Translations under genes and position numbers: made by a program
From: Ilex aquifolium
Lineage: Eukaryota; Streptophyta; Magnoliopsida; Aquifoliales; Aquifoliaceae
NCBI GenBank assembly: GCA_951799425.1
Contig: OX637403.1
Coordinates: forward strand, 23,216,811-23,280,810
DNA length: 64,000 nucleotides
Direction of reading: 5' to 3'
Notes under the pieces: generated by a model
The model's database searches: none
What the model saw: only the letters and a program-made list of their open reading frames with translations
Told to the model about the DNA's origin: nothing
Shown: positions 35,345 to 45,924 of the stretch, piece by piece
How the letters are laid out: the number at the start of each line of letters is the position of its first letter
Position numbering within the stretch: position 1 is the stretch's first letter

Positions 35345-37040
35345 TGCTTGACCTATTTTGTCGTTCCTAATCTCCAACCATGAATCTGGTTGTGTGTATG
35401 GCTTATACGGTTAGGTGAGTGTCACTCTCCCTCAGATATCATGCAAGAAATAGGAAAACGGGTGTGTGAATGAAATGTGTGTGTGTGTGTGCAAAAGTGC
35501 TCCCCAAGTGTAGAGAGACTTTTGAGTGTTGTATTTTACTTGGAATTGGTATTCCAAGGTCGTCTCCTTAGGGAAGGAAGGTGAATTGTGTTGAAGGTGA
35601 TTTTGGTAAAAAAGGAAAAGTGTAAAAATCTTTGAGTTTGAGTTTTGGTGAATTGTGTTCATGATGAAAATGAAATGGAAACAAGTGTTGGCTAATCCAA
35701 AGAGGTCATTCCAATGTGAATGCGAAATCAACTCAAGACATTCTTCCAATGGTGCCAAGACGTTCGATTGATTCGTAGGAAGCGAGAGACTAAAATTGAG
35801 GTGCGGATTCAAGCATACCCCGTGACAAGTCTACGGTGTATCAAGAACTCACAACCATGCCCACACTCAACCTAGTTAAACCAAACCGTCGTACACTACG
35901 AGGAAGCATGAAAAAGAGTTGATTTAGCATACCCAGTAGGAGTTCTCCCTTTGATTAGCCAACTTAAAGCTTAGCTGCTTATATTTAATGGAAATACATT
36001 CAATGTACATAGAGAAATGATATTGAAATGGGAGTTAAACTTGTATTGAAGTGAACAGAAGTGAAACTAGAAAAATAAGTGCATTTAATACCCAACTAAA
36101 AAGCTTGAAATGTAAAACTTGAATGCAACAATGGTAGATTGAAAGTTACTTGACCAAACTTGCAATACACTTGAAATAAATGACATTAAGTGCAATAAAT
36201 GAAGCTAACAAGACTCTTACATAAGATTACAAGTGAAATGGGTGGAAGAAATGCAAAAATCTAACTTCTCTCTCTAAAGCTATGTCGTCCTGCTTGAGCT
36301 TCTCTCTCTACAATGTTCTCCAATGATGAATAATGTTCAATGATACTTGCATTTTTGTCCATGGAGGTTCTATAGCCTCTGTGTGTGGCTTCCCATCAAT
36401 GGGGGGGGTCTGAGTTGATTCCTTGGACAGGATAGGACAAGGCTAACTTGTCATTTCCCAGGTTTCCCTCTTCTCTTTCTTCCTCATTAATGCTTGAGCC
36501 TCCAAAGCCCAAGCTTAGGCAAGGGAAGACAGGTATGTGTGTAAGAGATGTCAGGGGACAAGTAGGAGAATCATATGTGGGACCCCTAAGTGGCAAAGCT
36601 TGAGTTGCAGGCTGTCAGGCATTTTTGGGCAAAACCTTCCGGAAGGTATATGCAAGAGTATAGAAGAAAGTTATCCAGCAGCCCAAACCTTCCGGAAGGT
36701 CGGTGTAAACCTTTCGGAAGGTTTTGGCAGGGCATTCGGCAGTTCAAAGTGCAGACCTTCCAGAATGTTTATGGCCAAACCTTCCAGAAGGTTTTTATCC
36801 AATTTGCCTTTTACTTGGTTTCTTCACCTTCCAATCCTTCCTTTAAGCTAACCCCTCATCTTTATTGACTTTAAACTCTTCGATGGGAGCTTAACTCAAG
36901 CCATTTACAACTTTTCACCTACATTCACACAAAACTTCATTAAATGGTAGATTAACTGCATTTATTTCCAAATTCACAGCAAAAGCAAGTATAAAAAGGG
37001 TACAACAACATACAATATATGCAATATTTTGTGTGAATCA
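35345..37040 (-). mobile_element. Element G 5' LTR
   Basis: A 1.70-kb LTR read leftwards. It starts TGATTCACACAAAATATTGC at 37040 and ends ...GTCAAGCA at 35345. It is the same subfamily as the LTR of C by its palindromes. The right flank (CCAAG at 37041) is the spacer before an env-like ORF of the host element. No coding content. Confidence 0.8.
36631..36797. repeat. CCGG palindrome array, LTR of G (type AAACCTTCCGGAAGGTTT)
   Basis: Five copies or variants of AACCTTCCGGAAGGT, in the same order and spacing style as in the LTR of C (9153-9323). The copies between the two LTRs have drifted in single bases but remain recognisable. Confidence 0.9.
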
Positions 37041-37861
37041 CCAAGCTTGTGATTCATAGTGATTTTTACCCAATTTCTTGACTTTTTCCACAAAAACCCT
37101 CTTCTTTTTCACAAAGCTTCACAAACCCATCAAAGCCCTAAATTCTCACCCAACGCTTGGAGTACAAAGGAATGGCTCGATTGGGTAAGTCCTCTCGTAC
37201 CTCATTTGATATTTTCGATGAACTTTGGAGTTGGTTGTTGTTGTTTGTTTCCCTAGTGACATTTTTTATTGTGATGGCGAGGACCAAGCGAACGGGGGCC
37301 GATTCTCCACCACCCGCGGGAACGGGATCCCGCAAAAGGACTACGGTGGCAGGCCCCAGTGGTGGGGAACGGCAAAAAAAATAAAAGAAAGATGCTCGCA
37401 TGAAGAGCATAGAGGAAAAGAATGCGACATGGAAGCGACATATGGATAGGCCCACCCTCGGGCAGAACGATGAAGTGGTCCGAGTGATTGACAGCCATGA
37501 CATCAATGTCTAGTTCGAGCCCGTAGTGGGTTTCGTCCTTCCCATGTGTAGGGAGTTCTATCAGAAGTTGAAGGTAGTGTATGAGGATATATTTTTATTG
37601 AAAACCAATGTGAGGGGAAAGGGAATGAAAATCACACCGGGGGTGATTGTGGAGGCATTGCACTACCAAAGACCATCTCCCAATGCCTCTATCTATCCCT
37701 ACAACAATCAAGGGAGGAAATAAATTCAAGAATATGATAGCTTGATGTATGAGGACCCGATGCAATTCAAGGGAAAAATCCAAGTCGGGGAACTCAAGCA
37801 CTCGTATGGGGTAATGAACAAGGTTCTTCATTACCATCTACTACCTCGGGGTACGGAGAAG
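37041..37861 (+). pseudogene. Env-like region of the host Athila element (D), left part
   Basis: After a short T/C-rich spacer, plus-strand frames include MARTKRTGADSPPPAGTGSR (from about 37.27 kb). This is similar to MARTKVPGPDLPQHGEPSGH at the start of the 392-codon ORF of element I. Further matches follow (FYQKLK..., KITPGVIVEAL, SYGV/KHSYGVMNKV types) up to 37.86 kb. This is the env-position ORF family of Athila elements. It is broken. The chromovirus-like element J is inserted at 37861/37862, and related sequence resumes at 59256. Confidence 0.75.
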
Positions 37862-40487
37862 TGTAACACCCCGCATTTTCTTTTATATATGTATATAGAT
37901 ATATAGTAAATAATTGTTGTAAAAATGTGGATATGTGGAGTGACGGTAGGAATAAAAACAAAAACTAGAGATACAAATTGATTGGGAAGTTAAGTTTCGA
38001 AGGTGTAAACTTGAGAAGAGGGATTATGGAAGTTTCTAAATATTGTTAGGTCAAGATAAGTTCTCCATTGAATCCGGAAGGTCGAAAAACATTGGGAGAG
38101 GTAATGTGGAGTGTATTGGAAGTTAGGAAGTATCCCGGAGTTGAAACACATTTTAGAAAGAATTCGGATGGGGAGGAATTTGATACTACCTTAGTACTTT
38201 AGCCATAAATTTTTACTCATAACTCCAATTGATCTGAATTTTATACAGTAGAAACTAGACTTCAAGGGCTACAAAAGTTTATTTGACAGAAATTTTCTGG
38301 ATCGACTTCTAAATAGGTCAAAATTTATCTGGAAGTTGAGGGTATACTGTCACCCGCGTCCGGACGGGAATAGACACGCGTCCGGACGCGTATGGCAGAA
38401 ACTTGGACGCAAAAACACGCGTTCGGACAGCACAAGACACGCGTCCGGACGCGCCAAACCGAGGGCTTCACGACTCAGACTTGTTTTGGGCGTTTTCTCT
38501 CCCATTTGCAAGCCATTTCATCCAATCTAACAATTGAGAGACTTAGAGGGGAAGAAGGAAGGGAAAAGCAAGAGATTGAAGTGGTGATTCAAGCTGGGAA
38601 AGGATCAATTCTTCTAGTCTTCACACAAAAATTAAGGAGCAAGGTAGGGGTTTTCTTCCATTCTTTTACATTGAGGCTAGGTTTATTTATATGTATCTCT
38701 TAACTCTAATTGTTATATGTATGCTATCAAATCCTTAATTCTTTCTATTCTTGCAATTAATGCCATATGGAAAAGAATGTGATTGTTGGGTAACCCTTAA
38801 ATCTCCTTGATTGCTACCAAACCCTAGTCTTCAAGGGAAATGTGTTTTTTTCTCTTGACTTCTCATTTGTTATTGATTTCAATACATGATTATTCCTTTC
38901 AATACATGATTGTTCCTTTGTTTTGAATTCTAAGCTTGATATTCAATACTTGATATTCTTTATTCTTGGTTCCAAGACTTGAGTGTTCTTGTGGTCTTGA
39001 TTCTAAGCTTCATAGCCATTTGTTCTTGATTTCACACCTTGATAGTCGTTTGTTATCTATTTCCATACATGATTGTTCCGTTAAATCTTAATTTCTCATT
39101 TGTCTATGATTTTCAAGCTTGGTGCGCCTTTATTCTTTATACTCCAAGCTTAATATTCATTTGTAATAATTCCAAAGTTTGATTACTCATAGGTTTTTGA
39201 TTTCAAAACTTTAGTGGTTTGTGTCGAGCAACAAAATGATATTTTTAATGATCTCATGTACATTTTCTTATAATGCTCTTTGTACAACTACTTGAGGAAA
39301 TTGGGGATTTATGGAAGTGTTTGTTAATTGAGATAAATGTTGGAATGGTATGCTTGGGTTGGGTTGTTTGTGATGCACATGAGCGAGAGGTTCCTTGTAA
39401 GGATGCTTGGGATACAATGCTTTGAGGGTGCATTGGGGACTTGTGTAATTGTTGGTTATGTGAGATATTTGTTGGTATTTTATCTCTTGCATGGTTGTAT
39501 GATACGAACATGGATTACTATTGACCGGGTATTATGTAGTGGGTAGACGTCTTTATATGCCACGCGGGTATGAACTTTTCCTACCACATGGAGTGGGTTG
39601 ACGCCTTTGTACGCCGTGTGGGTACGAACTTTTCCTATCACTAATGATCACGGATTAGTAACGTGGGTCGTGTCGGACATACAGTGTGGGTTATCGTGCA
39701 TTGTACCAGAAATGGTTTCGACAAGAGTTTCCGGAAGTATGGGATTCCGCGAGAACTTGTTGGAAACGGTTTATGGTAGAATGGATTATCTATTGTATAT
39801 TGGTTATTGTTCACTCTACCATAGAAGGTTTCTACAAGAGTCTTGGGAAGTATGGGATTCTGCGAGAACTTGTGGAAACAGTGTATGGTGGATTGGATTA
39901 TATTTGGATATGGTTTTTTTTAATTGTATAGTGGTCCCACTTATTCATTCAATTACTGTTGTTCCTTAAACTTGAGATCTATATAAATGTCCTGGTTTTA
40001 CTTCAAAAGTTATATATGATATTTGTGAAATGAGACCGACTTGCTTTACATGTTTTCTAAACCTTGTTTGAGTTTGGGAGGATTTTCCTACAGAGCTTAG
40101 TGCTCACCCCCTACAAACAACATATTTCAGGTCTTTGTCTAGAGGAGGAGCTCAGAACTGACGAGTCGGGACATTGGGAAGCTCCCATAGAAGGGAACGT
40201 AGATCCCGAGGGAGACGCTTAGTGTTCTATTTTCTTTTGTGATAAACTAGGAAGTTCCTTTTGAGGCAATGTAAAGTCTAACATTATTCTTATGTTTCCG
40301 CTACCAAGTGTAATTTAATGCTTTTGAGATGTAATTGCCATGATTTGACTTATTCTTTTGGGATAATGCTATGGACATGAAATATGATGAATGAAATTTC
40401 TTTATTGATGAAATTTATTTAGGCGCTCTCATGTTGTGAATGGTCTAAGATAGTAATGCCGTCCAGGGTGGATTTTGGGGCGTTACA
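37862..40487 (+). mobile_element. Element J 5' LTR
   Basis: A 2626-bp LTR, TGTAACACCCC ... GGGGCGTTACA, with short inverted ends (TGTAAC/GTTACA). It contains a block resembling the recurrent Athila LTR block but in the opposite orientation (38.21-38.29 kb), a CCGG palindrome array (38354-38454) and a TTTATTTATATG motif near 38.69 kb. The ORFs at 39.3-39.97 kb are repeated in the other LTR and look incidental. Confidence 0.88.
38354..38454. repeat. CCGG palindrome array, J 5' LTR (type ACGCGTCCGGACGCGT)
   Basis: Four copies or variants: CCGCGTCCGGACGGG, ACGCGTCCGGACGCGT, CACGCGTTCGGACAG and ACACGCGTCCGGACGCG. This is a different superlineage from Athila but the same architecture: a CCGG core with symmetric arms, in the first quarter of the LTR. 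Confidence 0.93.
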
Positions 40488-43464
40488 AAGTTGGTATCAG
40501 AGCTTAGGAATTAGGTCTTACATGGGAGCTGTAGGTTATGGATTATCACTGGAGTATTAGGTTGGGTTGAAGGAACTCTAGGCTTGAATTCGTTTGGAGT
40601 TATATGTGTAGAGAATAAGTGTTGATTTAAATGTTATACAAACCTCTTGTTTAGATCGAGACATCTTAACCACGTCTTGTACATCAAGGAAATTAATTTG
40701 GGAATCTAGAACATGTATTGAGTACAGACATGCCCACGAGAGAACGGTTGGATACTAAGAGGATGTGTAGAGGTATGTGTGCTTAGAAGTGGTGAGTAGG
40801 AATGGATTATTGACATAATTGCATTAGACATGAATGGGTAGGCTAGTTTGTATCCTGTCGTATGGACTATTATAGAAGATGGATGGTAATTTGATTTTGG
40901 TTAATGAATGATGCTAGGCATGAATCTTCATGCAAGTGACATTATCTATATTGGAGATAGGTATGAGATAGGATTTGTGACAAAAGACACCCAAACTCGA
41001 GTTAGACAAGTATAGAAGAACCAAGCAGTCCGGCAAACTACCTTTCACTAATTCAATCATAACTCTTTGTAGGAAAGTCTAAATGGTGCACCTTTATTTT
41101 TATTAGAACCCTAACTTGTATATCTTTCCAACCATATAGGTCACGCATGCTCAAAATACTCGAGTCAAATCAGTTTATTCTTCGAAGTTGGTCAAAAATT
41201 TGCACTGTGGTGTTCTTTGGACAGTAAAGTGTTGTACCTTCTTCTTAGATTCTGAAGGACCTATCCTTAAGTGAACTTTCACATTATTTAGGCTTTGATT
41301 GAGAGACACCTCCATATTGATTGAAGTGCTTTTTATGGATAACAATATAAAAGGTGATTATGATTTGGTGCTTGTCAACTTTAAGTATTCTCTTCCACTA
41401 ATAGTATTGCTCATATTTTAGAAGTCAAGGGATATGATAACCCAATTGGGATGTGTGGAGATAAGGTTAACTTAGAGGTTCTCTAAGATGAATTAAGTTC
41501 CTAATGATAAGGGAATGGAAGGTTATGTGTGTCACTTAAAAGGCATAGAAATTATGGAATGAATGTAGTTTTGGTTCTATAATAGAAACCCTGGGAGGGT
41601 AATGGTGAGTGCGATGTATGAGATTGAATAATTCTTAAGGATGACCAATTGATGGAATAGGGAAAAGTTACCTCGAAAGAGAGCCTATTTTGGGTTAACG
41701 ATAGACATTGTGATTATGGTTCTTAAATGGATTGGAGTTTGTTTTCATAACCGCAAACTTGAGGTTACCCATATTGTTTTGAAAATATGATAGAGAGTTG
41801 ATTAAATTCACTTGGAAGTATAAATGATTTAGAAGAGTCATACCTAAGACGCTTATGGAGGATGTTATACTTAGGTAATCTTAATTCGTTGTGGGCTTAG
41901 TTGACTACATTTAGAGTATCTAAGACATTAACCACCAAGAACCTCTCAGTTAAGTGTGGAATCAATAGTTGACTTGTATTCACAAACTTGATTGGAAATC
42001 TATTAAGCTTGACAAACTTGCAGTAGTTACCTTTGACCCTAGATATCTTAGGATTAAAGATAATAGAGGCTTAAAAGCTCGAGGTCAAAAATAGAAAATA
42101 ATTGTTGAAAAGAAGATGATATCCCAAATTTGAGGTGAACTTCTATTGTTCTAGGAAACCTTTTAATGTCATTGGATTTGTGTTGGGTGAATAGGACATT
42201 CTTCTTCTTGTCTCGTTTCGTACCTTGTTAAGATCAGAATGATTAGTTATACTTGAGGAATGTTAGTATGAGTATAGAAGATTCGAACTTATGGTTGATG
42301 GTGATAATGGTAAAGAAGTAAATTGAAGAATCAAGGAGGATACCTATTGCTTTGACATGAGATGAATTATCGAGAGTCTTATTTTAGTTTAGATTATTTT
42401 AGTTTTGGGATCCTTGACAGTCTATCCTCACATTTTGATATGTTACAAGCAGTATATTGTAATGAATGGTATCAGAAGGATTCGAAAGTATAGATATCAT
42501 GAAAAAAGTTGTGATGTGAATGAAAGCCATTAAGAATTGATTAAATGGTTATTAGTTATAGCTCCATATTGTAGATCGAGAGCAAATATCTTGGAGATAT
42601 AACTTGATCCTTAGCTTAAGTATTATAGCTGGTTAATTACCAAAAATTCCCTTTTGAATGGATTTGATGGATCGTTAGTGTACACATTTTGGAAGCTATA
42701 ATTGGAAAACAAGTGCAGTTAGGTTTCACTTGTATACTTTGGTGGAATCTAAGATAATCTCTCAGAACTTTCAAATCTATGCGAAGTTCTTATCTTGTAG
42801 CATATTTTGACTTGTGAATCGGTGGATTATAATTTATATCAAAGTGCGCAATGAGCTATTGGATTAATGACTATAATGGTGACGGTAAGAGTATTATGAG
42901 GAAGTACAAATTGATGTGAAATCTAAGAGTTGATCTTAGAACATTGACTTGTGTTGAGTGTGTAGTTATGAATTGAAATTATGGTAGATTTCAAAGATTG
43001 TGAATCCCTCTTGGGTTATGAGAGACGAAATCCTGAAGAACGTTGTATCTATTTTCAGGAATTGAGATAAATCTTACCGTGATGCCGTACTAAATTTTGT
43101 GTTACACCATGATGTTAGTATAGGAAAGATGAGTAATCCTAATGGTGGAATTGCATTTGAGTTATTTTGATATGCTTATGAAGAAGCTACATGTAAGAAT
43201 CAAATATGCGGTTGATTGAAATGATTGGTGAAAGTCAAAAGAGAAGTGATATTGATGAGTACATAATTAAGTATTATGATCTAGTAGTTAGGCATGAAAA
43301 GAAATTAGTTGGAACAACTGTATACAATTATTAAGAATAGAGTTGATACATGAATTCTATTGAAGGAATGTATTTTGATTCTAGTCTCTTAAATTATTGG
43401 GAATTTGTGGGACTAACTCGACGATTAAGTTTCGAGGACGAAACTTTCTTTAAGGGGGGTGGAT
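40488..43464 (+). other. Element J internal region: primer site, non-coding body, polypurine tract
   Basis: TGGTATCAGAGCT (from 40492) matches the complement of the initiator-Met tRNA 3' end. The next 2.9 kb is AT-rich with no frame above about 60 codons and no protein motif I could recognise. GAGGACGAAAC and AAGGGGGGTGGAT (43452-43464) precede the 3' LTR. The size and lack of coding fit a large non-autonomous derivative (LARD-like) or a fully eroded polyprotein. The sequence does not decide between them. Confidence 0.8.
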
Positions 43465-44072
43465 TGTAACACCCCGCATTTTCTTTTATATATGTATATA
43501 GATATATAGTAAATAATTGTTGTAAAAATGTGGATATGTGGAGTGACGGTAGGAATAAAAACAAAAACTAGAGATACAAATTGATTGGGAAGTTAAGTTT
43601 CTAAGGTATAAACTTGAGAAGAGGGATTATGGAAGTTTCTAAATATTGTTAGGTCAAGATAAGTTCTCCATTGAATCTGGAAGGTCGAAAAACATTGGGA
43701 GAGGTAATGTGGAGTGTATTGGAAGTTAGGAAGTATCCCGGAGTTGAAACACATTTTAGATTCGGATGGGGAGGAATTTGATACTACCTTAGTACTTTAG
43801 CCATAAATTTTTACTCATAACTCCAATTGATCTGAATTTTAGATAGTAGAAACTAGAATTCAAGGGCTACAAAAGTGTATTTGACAAAAATTTTCTGGAT
43901 CGACTTCTAAATAGGTCAAAATTTATCTGGAAGTTGAGGGTATACTGTCACCCGCGTTCGGACGGGAATAGACACGCGTCCGGACGCGTATGGCAGAAAC
44001 TTGGACGCAAACACACGCGTCCGGACAGCACAAAACACGCGTCCGGACGCGCCAAACCGAGGGCTTCATGAC
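43465..44072 (+). mobile_element. Element J 3' LTR, first part
   Basis: Starts TGTAACACCCC and is collinear with 37862-38468. It ends at the ATGAC duplicated by element I. The equivalent uninterrupted site is at 38469-38473 in the 5' LTR (ACGAC there). Confidence 0.88.
43951..44053. repeat. CCGG palindrome array, J 3' LTR
   Basis: Four copies matching the 5' LTR array with a few base differences. One palindrome imperfect in the 5' LTR (CGCGTTCGGAC) is perfect here (ACGCGTCCGGAC), and another shows the reverse. Element I inserted about 19 bp beyond its end. Confidence 0.9.
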
Positions 44073-45766
44073 TGATTAGCACAATATTTTGTATTATTCA
44101 CATGTGCAAATCAATGTTAATTGAATGGCTTTCATACTTAAAAGATGGAGTTTTACTTCGTAATGTCTCATTCTAGCATTTGATGATTGCAGGGTAAAAG
44201 TGCGTAACATAACCATCTTGAGGCCTCTCAAATACATCAAGATGAATAAGGGTGAAGGAAAATCAAAGGCAAGCTCAGCAGGGGAGGACAGGAAGAAAGT
44301 CAGGAAAATAAGGCTAGCGTACCGGTACGCTGACCCTACTGGAGTGATGCGTACCGGTACGCGTACCGGTACGCCAACCCTACTGGAGTGCTGCGTACCG
44401 GTACGCGTACCGGTACGCCCGAAGGAACTCTGCCCTAATTTCTGCGAACTTGTATAAGCCGATTCTGATGGGTCCCACCTGCTTTCCTTCTTCATGCTTC
44501 CTGACACCCCTTGTTCACCCTGGAGCTGCCCTCACCTCTGCTTTGATATGCAAGATGACATTAATTAGAGAGAGACAAAAGGGGACCTGCTGGGGGTTGC
44601 AGAACACATTCTGCACTCCCCTCTTCCAGACTGAGCTCTACTACAGGGAGGACTTCAGGGAACCACAGAGATGGACCAGGCACATTTTGGGAAAACAAAA
44701 ACGTTCTCCAAGGAGGGATATACCAGAGGAGAGGAAGGGAGAGAGGATTATTATCCATTCAGCATTTTTGAATAGGGTTTTTAGAGAGAGAAACTCTGGG
44801 CGGAGAAGGAGATGAACAGTAGTTTCTAGAGAGAGAAAGTTGTGATTTTTGCATTTCTTCTACTGTATTGTCTTGTAATTTTGAGTAAGACTCTTAGTGG
44901 TTCATTGAATGCCATGAATGTTGTTTTTCCTTCATGTTTTGTTAGTTCAATGTTCATTTAATGCTTCACCAGTAATGCTTCAAGTATTTCATCTTTCATA
45001 GCTATGCAATGGGTTTAAATACATGTTCTTTTAGCTCATAAATTCTGATTCTTAGCCACCTTAGAAGTTCATAGATTTGAATGCTCTTCCATTACATAGT
45101 TATTTCCATTCCAAGTATGAGTAGCTAAATCCTCTAGTTGGCAAGACCAAGAGGGATCTCCCTTGGGGATACCATTTCAACTATTTCTCCTCTTTCCCTT
45201 TAGAGTCAAATGGTTCGTTTTGACCGGATAGAAGATGGATGTGTCGATGAGTCTTTGATAGACCGTAGGCTTAGTCACGGTTTATGCTTAGATACTCACC
45301 GATGTCATCCTCGGCTTTCCGTGATTCAAGCGTTCATTCATGCTCAATAGGAGGAGTGATTTGAGTTGAGGTGGTATACCCATTGGAGTGATCTTTTGGA
45401 ATTGCCAACATTTGTTTTATCATTACATTTTCATTAGCATACACTTCACCAATCAACTTTCAAGACTAAAGATTTTACATTTTCGTGTGTTACCAAATCA
45501 CTTCAATATTGATTCACTACCTTCCCTGTGGATACGACCTTGGAATACTCTTCCAAGTAACTCACGACACACAAAAGTCTCCTTGCGATTGGGGAGCATT
45601 TTTTGTGCATACACATCTCATATTTACATCGTCCCACTTCCCTTTCCTCATTGCCCTTTCTTTTGACACAATTCCTAGGGGAAGAAAGTCTTCTCCCCCG
45701 TTCATACATTGCATACATGAGGGCTAGTAATTAGGGTTAGGAAAGATATCGTTTTTGTGACAATCA
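44073..45766 (+). mobile_element. Element I 5' LTR
   Basis: A 1694-bp LTR, TGATTAGCACAATATTTTG ... GTGACAATCA. The palindrome array is at 44318-44418. There is a weak TATA-like TGTATAAGCC at 44451-44460, and GA-rich AGAGAGAGA motifs near 44.57, 44.78 and 44.83 kb. The short frames inside (for example 44450-44815) are repeated in the 3' LTR and have no recognisable product. Confidence 0.93.
44318..44418. repeat. CCGG palindrome array, I 5' LTR (type GCGTACCGGTACGC)
   Basis: Five 12-bp palindromes GTACCGGTAC flanked by GC. They are arranged as one, then two, then two, separated by spacers of the type ACCCTACTGGAGTG. Adjacent palindromes overlap into longer self-complementary runs. Confidence 0.95.
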
Positions 45767-45769
45767 TTT

Positions 45770-45855
45770 TGGCGCCGTTGCCGGGGAAGGCAAGTGTCCA
45801 ATCAAGGAAGTGATTTCCGAACAACGAAGGTAAGTCCCGTGATCTTCATCACGGG
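45770..45855 (+). promoter_or_regulatory. Element I primer site, donor-like site and leader hairpin
   Basis: TGGCGCCGTTGCCGGGGA (45770-45787) is complementary to the 3' end of plant tRNA-Asp, the usual Athila primer. AG|GTAAGT follows at 45828-45835. The hairpin at 45836-45855 has perfect 8-bp arms CCCGTGAT and ATCACGGG and loop CTTC. The donor-like site lies upstream of gag, the place from which retroviruses and some plant env-class elements splice subgenomic RNA. Splicing here is inference. Confidence 0.8.
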
Positions 45856-45924
45856 CTGAGGTACGTTGTCTCGTGTACATCTTCTTGTTTGTTGATAATT
45901 TCATTTGTGTAGATATTTTGTTGC

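Noticed and set aside
37157-37384. A hydrophobic run (LWSWLLLFVSLVTFFIV) before MARTKRTG as a signal or membrane segment of an envelope protein
   Set aside because: The conserved start shared with element I is the MARTK methionine. The upstream stretch has no counterpart in I and is likely untranslated.
39254-39969. Frames repeated at 58.1-58.7 kb as a conserved host protein
   Set aside because: The two copies are the two LTRs of J. Sequence identity is explained by insertion, and the frames overlap each other on the same strand.
44318-44418. A CRISPR-like array
   Set aside because: Repeats are 12-bp perfect palindromes with spacers that are themselves repeated, inside a plant LTR. No cas genes or leader are present.
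44200-44815. ORFs of 85 and 121 codons in the LTR of element I (also at 55624-56251) as possible genes
   Set aside because: They lie wholly in the LTR, cross the palindrome array, which makes their peptide repetitive, and match no family I know. Duplication follows from the LTR pair, not from selection on a protein.
45770-45787. A tRNA-Asp gene fragment
   Set aside because: Only the 18 bases complementary to the tRNA 3' end are present, and they sit directly after an LTR. It is a primer-binding site.
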